Source: Acidobacteriota bacterium (GTDB lineage Bacteria; Acidobacteriota; Vicinamibacteria; Vicinamibacterales; UBA2999). From it: DNA of 37,329 bases. Below are positions 31,514 to 37,329 of the stretch, one piece after another; the first letter of the stretch is position 1; the number at the start of each line of letters is the position of its first letter. The notes beneath the pieces were generated by a model, which worked only from the letters and a program-made list of their open reading frames with translations, had not been told where the DNA came from and did not search any database. The stretch covers positions 1-37,329 of the forward strand of contig SHUG01000014.1 of the NCBI GenBank assembly GCA_009694735.1, read 5' to 3'. Made by a program: the position numbers and the translations under genes.

Positions 31514-33729
31514 GCCGGTGGCCGGGTCGCCGTGGCGGCCGCCAGCCGCCGCAGGAAGAAGTCGCCGCTCTTCGCCAGGTCGGCCAGCGTCTGCTTCGCC
31601 TTCGGCGTGCCGATTCGCGAGAGCGTGCGGAGCGACACCTCGCGCAGTTGCGTGGTCTTGCCCCAGGCCAGCCATCGCCGCCGTCTCGCCGTGGCCGCAA
31701 TCTGCGCCAGCGCGCGGTCGTCGCGGAACGATGCCAGCGCGTCGAGGGTATCGAGCACCATCGACAGGTCATCACCGAACGGGTCGCTGTCGTCGAGAAT
31801 GCGCCCCAGCATCGGCACCACGCGCGGATCCTTGAGGCCGACCAGCGCGGCAATCACGGCGGCGTGCGCCTCGCCCGCGGTGGCCTTGAGCACCATCTGC
31901 ATGGCCCGCGCGGCGGCTGGGTCATCGATTCGCGCGAGCGACGACACCGCCGCGTGCATGACGCGCACGTCCGTGCGCCGCAGCAAGGCTTGCAGCGGCG
32001 GCACCGCGGCCGGGGTGCCGATCTGTCCGAGCAGCTTGGCGAGTTCGCGCTGCACGAACCAACGCTGGTCATCAATTGCCGCGGCCAGGCCGGGAATGGC
32101 CGCGGTGCCGAGCTTGCCGAGCAGGTGCGACGCGCGCTCCGTGGCCACGCCGCCCTCCTCTTTCCGGTACGCGCCGAGCAGCGCGGGCACCGCGGGCGCA
32201 CCGATGCTGCGCACGACGGTCTCGAAATTGGCGAGTTCATCCCTGGACAAATCGGCGAGTCCCAGCGCGGCTTCGGCCAGGGCGCTGGACCCGCCGAGGC
32301 CATCGAGCGCGCGGCGACAGGCATCGGGCGCCAGCGACGGCTGGCGGGTGATCGCCGCGCCCAGCTCGGTCACGACCGGCACCACATCCGCGAAGGCCCC
32401 GGCGAGCAGGAGTTCTTCAACGAAGGCCGCCATGTCGCGCGCGGTCTCGGCCATCCGCTCGGCTTGCGACTCGTTGCGCAGCAGGTCGATCAGCAACTGG
32501 CCTGACAACCGGCGGACGCTTTCGTGCCCGAGCGTCTCGAGCCACTCGGCCATTTCCGGCGGCAGGCCGCGGGCCGCCAGGTCGGCGGCGCGCTCGCCGG
32601 CCGATTCCATCGACTCCCGGTACTCGCCCGACACGTACGTGGACTCGTCGTACCTGAGCAGCAACTCGTCGAGCGACTGCCGAATGTCGTCGATCGGCCG
32701 CTTGCTGCCGAAGTCGCGTTCCGAGATCAACCGCTTGGCCAGGGTCAGCACGCGCCGCTTGCGCTCGGCGTCGGGCGCCAGGGTGTCGAGCACCTTCGCC
32801 AGCCGGCTGGTCGGGTGGCCCGGTGATGACAGGGCGCGCGCCAGCAGCATGGCGACTTGCTGATCGTCGAAGGCCTGCTTGAGCGCGCCGACAATCTGCA
32901 CCCCTTCGCCCGCGCTCTCTTCCTGCAGCATCAGTTCGAGCGCGGTCGACGAGTCAAGATTCGACGCCGCCAACGCCAGCGACTGGATGACCTCCTGCAC
33001 GCGCTCCGGCTCGAGGGCGGCCACGGTCTTGGCGATGTGGCGATACACCGCGAGCACGGTGGCCGCCTGCGTGGTGACCAGTGGCGAACCATCGGGCGTG
33101 GTGAACGGTTCCTTGCTGTCTTTCGCCAGCTCACCGATGGCGCCGACGTCGCGCGAGATGTCGAGCAGGCGCTGTTGCTCGTCGGCGGTAAACGTCGAGC
33201 GGCCCATGATGATGAACTGGACGATCGCCTTCCAGGTGGAGTCGCGGCGTGCCGGCCCCTCGTCCATCTCGCGCTCGAGAAGTTCCTGGTAGTCGATCTG
33301 CTCGATCAGAATCGCCGCCTGGTCTTCGGCCTCCCAGATGGCGGCCGGCCCGCCGCGCGCGCGCCGCGTGCCGCGATCGAGCGACAGCACCGCCAGCAAC
33401 GACCGGATGACGGCCTCGGCCGGCGCCATCAGCACCGTGACCTGCAGGATGTCGCGATCGTGCAGCAGCTCGGCGCATTCAACGACCGCCAGGTCGGTGG
33501 AATCGAGGGCGATGCCGTCGAGCAGGAGCTGATGCGGCGTGACGGCGAGCTGCATCATGCCGCCCGACGCGGCCTCGGCGGCCGCCGTCGCCAGGCGCTC
33601 CACCGCCAGCACGACGGCCGGATGCTCAGGCGGATAGAAGCCCCAACTGCGCAGCGCGATGGTGATCGCGCGCGCCAGGTTGACTGCGCTTCGGGTGATC
33701 TCGGCGGCCGACGCCGCTCGCTGGGCCAT
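31510..33729 (-). CDS. HEAT-repeat protein A with N-terminal YPPxHP module
   Basis: The product is 739 residues. The ATG at 33729 is chosen because the sequence upstream belongs to the divergent promoter. Residues 15-125 hold the shared module (FYPPEHP at 31-37; QLAVTPHQLLLDG; LLHDRDILQVTVLM). The centre is helical with EYR/YVSGEY-like words that also occur in HEAT-B (for example RYDESTYVSGEY against SDSQFVSDDYAREL). The C-terminal 250 residues are HEAT/PBS-lyase-like repeats (APAVPALLGAYRKEE; TAAIPGLAAAIDDQRWFVQRELAKLLGQIG; TPAAVPPLQALL). No catalytic motif or membrane segment is seen. It overlaps the HD-GYP gene by 4 nt and is divergent from the nucleoside phosphorylase with a 31-bp gap. 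A scaffold or regulator for HD-GYP is inferred. Confidence 0.8.
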   Translation of the reverse strand: MAQRAASAAEITRSAVNLARAITIALRSWGFYPPEHPAVVLAVERLATAAAEAASGGMMQLAVTPHQLLLDGIALDSTDLAVVECAELLHDRDILQVTVLMAPAEAVIRSLLAVLSLDRGTRRARGGPAAIWEAEDQAAILIEQIDYQELLEREMDEGPARRDSTWKAIVQFIIMGRSTFTADEQQRLLDISRDVGAIGELAKDSKEPFTTPDGSPLVTTQAATVLAVYRHIAKTVAALEPERVQEVIQSLALAASNLDSSTALELMLQEESAGEGVQIVGALKQAFDDQQVAMLLARALSSPGHPTSRLAKVLDTLAPDAERKRRVLTLAKRLISERDFGSKRPIDDIRQSLDELLLRYDESTYVSGEYRESMESAGERAADLAARGLPPEMAEWLETLGHESVRRLSGQLLIDLLRNESQAERMAETARDMAAFVEELLLAGAFADVVPVVTELGAAITRQPSLAPDACRRALDGLGGSSALAEAALGLADLSRDELANFETVVRSIGAPAVPALLGAYRKEEGGVATERASHLLGKLGTAAIPGLAAAIDDQRWFVQRELAKLLGQIGTPAAVPPLQALLRRTDVRVMHAAVSSLARIDDPAAARAMQMVLKATAGEAHAAVIAALVGLKDPRVVPMLGRILDDSDPFGDDLSMVLDTLDALASFRDDRALAQIAATARRRRWLAWGKTTQLREVSLRTLSRIGTPKAKQTLADLAKSGDFFLRRLAAATATRPPA

Positions 33730-33741
33730 GCGAACACCTAC

Positions 33742-33749
33742 GATATACT
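33742..33749. promoter_or_regulatory. Overlapping divergent -10 elements, HEAT-A and deoA
   Basis: GATATACT holds TATACT on the plus strand (33744-33749), ending 11 nt before the ATG at 33761, and TATATC on the minus strand (33747-33742), ending 12 nt before the ATG at 33729. The whole gap is 31 bp, so leaders are 6 nt or less and the two promoters cannot be used by two polymerases at once. Confidence 0.5.
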
Positions 33750-33760
33750 GCCGACCGTCC

Positions 33761-35098
33761 ATGCGAGCCGTTGACATCATTCGTGCCAAGCGGGACGGCG
33801 ACGCACTCTCGCGCGAGGCCATCGAGGCCTTTGTGACCGGCGTGACCGACGGCTCGTGGCCCGACTACCAGGCCTCGGCGCTGCTCATGGCCATTGTCCT
33901 CAAGGGCATGAACGCCGTCGAGACGGCCTGGCTCACCGACGCCATGGCCCGATCGGGCGACCGCGTCGACCTGAGCCACATTCCCGGCATCAAGGTCGGC
34001 AAGCACAGCACGGGCGGGGTGGGCGACAAGGTGTCGATCGTGCTCGCGCCGCTGGCGGCGTCCTGCGGGGTCGTGGTCCCGAAAATATCCGGCCGCGGCC
34101 TGGGTCACACGGGCGGCACCCTCGACAAGCTGGAGAGCATTCCCGGCTTCCGGGTGGCGCTGTCGCTCGATGAGTACAAAAAGATGCTCGCCGAAGTCGG
34201 CTGCTGCCTGATCGGCCAGACCGCCACCATTGCCCCGGCCGACAAGACCCTCTACGCGCTGCGCGACGTCACCGGCACCATCGAAAGCCTGCCGTTGATC
34301 GCGTCGTCGGTGATGAGCAAGAAGCTCGCCGAAGGGAGCGATGCCCTGGTGCTGGACGTCAAGTGCGGGCGCGGCGCGTTCATGCAGCGCCCGCCGGAGG
34401 CGCGGGCGCTCGCGCGCGCGCTCGTCTCGATCGGCACCGCAGCCGGCGTGCGGACCGAGGCGTTCATCACGCGCATGGATGTGCCGCTGGGCCGCGCGGT
34501 GGGCAACGCGCTTGAGATCGCGGAGTGCATCGACCTGCTGAAGGGCGAGGGACCGGCGGATCTGACCGAAGTGATCGTCAGGTTGGGCACCAGGATGGTT
34601 CGCCTGGCCGAGCAGGCGGCGAGCGATGACCAGGCGACCGCCAAAGTGCGCCACGCGCTCGCCTCCGGCGCGGCACTGGCGAAACTGCGCGAGATGATTG
34701 CCGGGCAAGGCGGCGATGTCTCGGTGGTCGACGACCCCAGCCGGCTGCCATCGGCATCGCTGACGCGCATGATCACCGCGCCGCGCGCGGGTTTTGTCAC
34801 CGCGCTCGATGCGCTGCTCGTGGGGCGCGCCGCCGTCGCCTTGGGTGCCGGGCGCGACAAGAAGGGCGACGCGGTGGACCTGTCGGCCGGCATCCTGTTG
34901 CCCAAGAAGCCAGGTGATGCCGTGAAGTCGGGCGAGCCCGTGATGGAGCTTCGCTACAACGATCCGGCACGGCTCGACGCAGCGGTCGCCTTGGCGACGC
35001 AGGCGATGGTGGTGGGCGACCTGGCGCCCGCGCCACAGCCACTCGTGCTGGGGTGGGTACACGACAGCGGCGAGACGATGTTCGTCGCCGGAATGTAG
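33761..35098 (+). CDS. deoA: Pyrimidine-nucleoside (thymidine) phosphorylase
   Basis: The product is 445 residues. It splits thymidine, and possibly uridine, with phosphate into base and (deoxy)ribose-1-phosphate in the cytoplasm. The start MRAVDIIRAKRDGDALS is the family's usual N terminus; the frame upstream is antisense to HEAT-A. The phosphate site KHSTGGVGDK and the family signature SGRGLGHTGGTLDKLESI are both present, as are the KxSGxMSKK-like ASSVMSKKLAEG and the C-terminal domain with GRAAVALGAGRDKKGDAVD. Length is normal. The start has no ribosome site and follows TATACT by 11 nt. CNT transporter and purine-nucleoside phosphorylase genes follow on the same strand, so this is a nucleoside-salvage set. 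The last codons are part of a 31-bp tandem duplication. Pdp is an alternative name. Confidence 0.95.
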   Translation: MRAVDIIRAKRDGDALSREAIEAFVTGVTDGSWPDYQASALLMAIVLKGMNAVETAWLTDAMARSGDRVDLSHIPGIKVGKHSTGGVGDKVSIVLAPLAASCGVVVPKISGRGLGHTGGTLDKLESIPGFRVALSLDEYKKMLAEVGCCLIGQTATIAPADKTLYALRDVTGTIESLPLIASSVMSKKLAEGSDALVLDVKCGRGAFMQRPPEARALARALVSIGTAAGVRTEAFITRMDVPLGRAVGNALEIAECIDLLKGEGPADLTEVIVRLGTRMVRLAEQAASDDQATAKVRHALASGAALAKLREMIAGQGGDVSVVDDPSRLPSASLTRMITAPRAGFVTALDALLVGRAAVALGAGRDKKGDAVDLSAGILLPKKPGDAVKSGEPVMELRYNDPARLDAAVALATQAMVVGDLAPAPQPLVLGWVHDSGETMFVAGM

Positions 35099-35148
35099 AG
35101 TCCGGCTTTAGTTCGTTGCCGGAATGTAGAGTCCGGCTTTAGCCGGAC
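35081..35148. repeat. 31-bp tandem duplication across the deoA stop, plus palindrome
   Basis: Bases 35081-35111 and 35112-35142 are the same 31-bp unit with one C/T change. The first copy contains the last four codons and stop of deoA. The second copy runs into GTCCGGCTTTAGCCGGAC (35131-35148), an 18-nt palindrome that differs by one base from that at 23337-23354. The hairpin may act as an mRNA end or processing site between deoA and the transporter gene. Confidence 0.75.
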
Positions 35149-35181
35149 TTCTGAAGAGAGCACGCGGATCGTGAGGGACCT

Positions 35182-36450
35182 GTGGGAGTGTTGAGCACGC
35201 TGCAACCGCTGATTGGGCTGGTCGGCATCCTCGGGCTGGCGTATGCGCTGTCGACCAACCGGCGTGCGATCAGTCCGCGCGTGGTGGGCTGGGGCCTCAG
35301 CCTCCAGGTCTTGTTCGCGCTGATCGTCCTCAAGACCAGCGTCGGGCAGCAAGTGTTCACGGTGCTCGGCGACAAAATGCGGCAACTGCTCGAGTTCTCG
35401 GTGGTGGGCTCGGGGTTTGTCTTTGGTCCGCTCGGTGATGCCTCGGTGTGGCGCCGCGTCATGATCGGCGCGCTCGGTGAGGAGGGCGCGCGCTACGGCG
35501 TGGTGTTCGCGTTCCAGATTCTGCCGACTATCATCTTCATCGCGGCGTTGTTCGCGATCCTGTACTACCTCGGCGTGATGCAGGTGATCGTCCGGTTGCT
35601 CGCCGTCGTCATGAACCGGGTGATGGGCGCGAGCGGCGCCGAATCCCTGAACGTGGCGGCCAGCATTTTCATGGGCCAGACCGAGGCGCCCCTGACGATT
35701 CGCCCCTTCCTTGCCAAGATGACGCAGTCGGAACTGATGACGGTGATGACCTCCGGCATGGCCCACATTTCCGGCGGCATCATGGCCGCCTACATTGCGT
35801 TCGGCATCGACGCCAAGCACCTGCTGACCGCCGTGATCATGACCGCGCCGGGCACGCTGATGATGGCCAAGATGTTCGTGCCCGAGACCGAGACCCCGGA
35901 GACGCGCGGCACGGTGAAGCTTGAAGTCGTCAACGAAGACGTCAACATCATCGACGCCGCCGGCCGCGGCACCGCCGAAGGCCTGCACCTCGCCATGAAC
36001 GTCGGCGCGATGTTGATCTCCTTCGTCGCCCTGATTGCCCTCGTCAACGCGCTGCTCGGCGCCGCCGGTGGCTGGTTCGGGCTCGAAGGGTTTTCGCTGC
36101 AGACCATCTTCGGCTGGGTGTTCGCCCCCGTGGCCTGGAGCCTGGGTGTGCCCTGGAAGGACGCCGCGACCGTCGGCAACCTGCTGGGCACGCGCATGGT
36201 ACTCAACGAGTTCATCGCCTTTGCGCAGTTGGGCGCCATGAAGGACGCGCTCGACCCGCGGTCGTTCACCATCGCGACGTTCGCGCTGTGCGGCTTCGCC
36301 AACTTTGCCTCGATCGGCATGCAAATCGGCGGCATCGGCGCGCTCGCGCCGACCCGGCGCGGGGACCTGGCACGGCTCGGCCTGCGCGCCATGCTGGCCG
36401 GCACCCTTGCCAACTTCCTGACCGCCATCATCGTGGGCTTCTTGTTGTGA
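35182..36450 (+). CDS. nupC: Concentrative nucleoside transporter (CNT/NupC family)
   Basis: The product is a 422-residue inner-membrane symporter that brings nucleosides into the cell with Na+ or H+. Family words are clear: GSGFVFG near residue 73, SIFMGQTEAPLTIRPF near 167, MTSGMAHISGGIMAAYIAFG near 190 and GNLLGTRMVLNEFIAF near 333. About nine or ten hydrophobic segments are visible, with a soluble loop at about 235-270 (PETETPETRGTVKLEVVNEDVN). The GTG at 35182 is preferred, as GAGG lies 5 nt upstream; another GTG is two codons later. It feeds the two phosphorylases encoded on either side, and its stop overlaps the next start (GTGA). Confidence 0.93.
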   Translation: MGVLSTLQPLIGLVGILGLAYALSTNRRAISPRVVGWGLSLQVLFALIVLKTSVGQQVFTVLGDKMRQLLEFSVVGSGFVFGPLGDASVWRRVMIGALGEEGARYGVVFAFQILPTIIFIAALFAILYYLGVMQVIVRLLAVVMNRVMGASGAESLNVAASIFMGQTEAPLTIRPFLAKMTQSELMTVMTSGMAHISGGIMAAYIAFGIDAKHLLTAVIMTAPGTLMMAKMFVPETETPETRGTVKLEVVNEDVNIIDAAGRGTAEGLHLAMNVGAMLISFVALIALVNALLGAAGGWFGLEGFSLQTIFGWVFAPVAWSLGVPWKDAATVGNLLGTRMVLNEFIAFAQLGAMKDALDPRSFTIATFALCGFANFASIGMQIGGIGALAPTRRGDLARLGLRAMLAGTLANFLTAIIVGFLL

Positions 36451-37301
36451 GCGTTTCAGGGATCGGGGATCAGGGATCAGGGATCGGGGACTTCGATCGC
36501 GCGACCGAGGCCGCCGAGTGGCTGCGTGGCCACGGCTGCGGCGGCGCCGACGTGGCGGTGGTGCTCGGCTCCGGGCTGGGCGATTTCGCGGATCATCTCG
36601 GCGACTCGTTTACGATTCAGTATTCCGACCTTCCGCATTGGCCGGCCGCGCGCGTGATCGGTCACGCCGGTAAGCTGGTGGGTGGCACCTTACGCGGGAA
36701 GCAGGTGCTGGCGCTGTCGGGTCGCGTGCATGCCTACGAAGGCCACGACATGAAGACCGTCACCTTTGCCATGCGCGCCATCGGACGGCTCGGCGTGCCG
36801 CGCGTGATTCTCACCAACGCGGCCGGCGGCATCTCACCCAACTGCTCGCGCGGCGCCCTGATGGTGATCGACGATCACATCAACCTGATGGGCGACAACC
36901 CCCTCGTCGGGCCCAACGACGACCGCTTCGGTCTCCGCTTTCCCGACATGAGCCTCGTGTATTCGCCGCGGTTGCGGGCGATCGCCGATGAGGTGGCGAA
37001 CGAGCAGGGCGCCCCGATTCAGCACGGTGTCTACGTCGCCGTGTTGGGGCCCAGCTACGAGACGCCTGCCGAAATTCGCGCGTTCCGCACCCTCGGCGCC
37101 GATGCCGTTGGCATGTCGACCGCGCCCGAGGCGATCGTCGCCCGGCACATGGGCATGGAGGTCCTCGGCATCTCGTGCATTACCAATGCCGCCGCCGGCG
37201 TCTTCCCCGAACCGTTACATCACGAAGAAGTGATGGAAACCGCGCGCCAGGTGAAAGGGCAGTTCATTGCCCTGCTGGAGGGGATCATTGGCCGCCTCTG
37301 A
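36447..37301 (+). CDS. punA: Purine-nucleoside phosphorylase, trimeric type
   Basis: The product is 284 residues from the GTG at 36447, which overlaps the transporter stop by 4 nt. It splits inosine or guanosine with phosphate. Motifs are complete: VVLGSGLGDFADHL (phosphate Ser), LSGRVHAYEGHD, ILTNAAGGISP, HINLMGDNPL, GVYVAVLGPSYETPAEI (purine-site Glu region), GMSTAPEAIVARH and ISCITNAAAG (base-binding Asn). The first 14 residues (VSVSGIGDQGSGIGDF) are encoded by a GGGATC-type simple repeat and look like added sequence, not part of the fold. A downstream start is not obvious. The enzyme completes the salvage set with deoA and nupC. The symbol could also be deoD-like in some catalogues, but the trimeric type fits punA. 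Confidence 0.92.
   Translation: MSVSGIGDQGSGIGDFDRATEAAEWLRGHGCGGADVAVVLGSGLGDFADHLGDSFTIQYSDLPHWPAARVIGHAGKLVGGTLRGKQVLALSGRVHAYEGHDMKTVTFAMRAIGRLGVPRVILTNAAGGISPNCSRGALMVIDDHINLMGDNPLVGPNDDRFGLRFPDMSLVYSPRLRAIADEVANEQGAPIQHGVYVAVLGPSYETPAEIRAFRTLGADAVGMSTAPEAIVARHMGMEVLGISCITNAAAGVFPEPLHHEEVMETARQVKGQFIALLEGIIGRL
36457..36490 (+). repeat. GGGATCR simple repeat at the start of punA
   Basis: The bases read as five near-repeats of GGGATCA/GGGATCGG in direct order. They lie inside the first codons of the purine-nucleoside phosphorylase gene, just after the transporter stop. The 7-nt-like period means each unit is read in a shifting frame, giving GIGDQGSGIGD. Confidence 0.65.
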
Positions 37302-37329
37302 GGCCGCCACCTCCGCTCAAGCTTCGGTG
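37288..37329 (+). CDS. Possible start of a downstream gene (partial)
   Basis: A TTG at 37288 follows GAGGGG by about 4 nt and opens a frame (AASEAATSAQASV) to the window edge. It would overlap the phosphorylase end by 14 nt. Only 14 codons are visible and no family can be named; in such clusters cytidine deaminase or a phosphopentomutase would be natural, but the sequence does not show either. Confidence 0.25.
   Translation, partial: MAASEAATSAQASV

Noticed and set aside
30338-32863. 841-codon plus-strand open frame opposite the HD-GYP and HEAT-A genes
   Set aside because: Antisense shadow; the opposite strand encodes clear HD-GYP motifs and HEAT repeats, and the frame has no domain or ribosome site.
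1-37329. tRNA, rRNA or riboswitch genes
   Set aside because: No cloverleaf-type element, rRNA sequence or riboswitch core was recognised by eye in the gaps; a covariance-model scan was not possible.

Overview
The window is a high-GC, gene-dense bacterial chromosome segment of about 37 kb. Its gene content fits an Acidobacteriota genome, most likely class Vicinamibacteria: a secreted S9 peptidase beside a large Asp-box (BNR/sortilin-like) protein, ECF-sigma/CHAT and DUF4331/TPR gene pairs, HD-GYP signalling genes, and many palindromic intergenic repeats. This placement is inference from gene content; there is no rRNA or other marker gene to prove it.

Layout. 1-161: end of a HisC-like aminotransferase. 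192-5562: divergent secreted S9 peptidase and Asp-box repeat protein, only 25 bp apart. 5589-6524: a secreted protein of unknown function. 6548-10649: a gene graveyard in which an ECF sigma factor is fused to a decayed TPR-CHAT gene and a DUF4331 fragment is fused to a TPR gene, with one apparently intact response regulator between them. 10770-14454: convergent sppA and a PpiD-like foldase gene. 14537-15587: GAF-GGDEF gene broken by one frameshift. 15640-22738: rod-shape operon mreB-mreC-mreD-mrdA-rodA followed by rng. 22799-27064: small secreted protein, alkyltransferase-like protein, outer-membrane barrel, subtilisin-like protease, and an amidohydrolase with a large in-frame deletion. 27165-33729 (minus strand): two tandem HEAT-repeat/HD-GYP modules, the second cut by an IS4-family remnant. 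33761-37301: nucleoside salvage set (pyrimidine-nucleoside phosphorylase, CNT transporter, purine-nucleoside phosphorylase) and perhaps the start of a further gene.

How genes work together. MreBCD, PBP2 and RodA form the elongasome that builds lateral-wall peptidoglycan; RNase G often sits near these genes in other bacteria. SppA and the PpiD-like protein serve envelope protein quality control. The nucleoside set imports nucleosides and splits them to bases and (deoxy)ribose-1-phosphate. The HEAT and HD-GYP proteins share an N-terminal module marked by a Y-x-P-x-H-P motif and probably form one c-di-GMP-linked signalling unit; this is the best candidate here for an undescribed system.

Two themes cross gene borders. 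First, six genes have a TANNNT-like -10 hexamer ending 6-7 nt before the start codon and no Shine-Dalgarno sequence, which predicts leaderless mRNAs. Second, at least four loci show large deletions that remove gene interiors or fuse neighbours, along with several 1-2 nt indels. These point either to ongoing deletional decay or, for the small indels, to assembly error.
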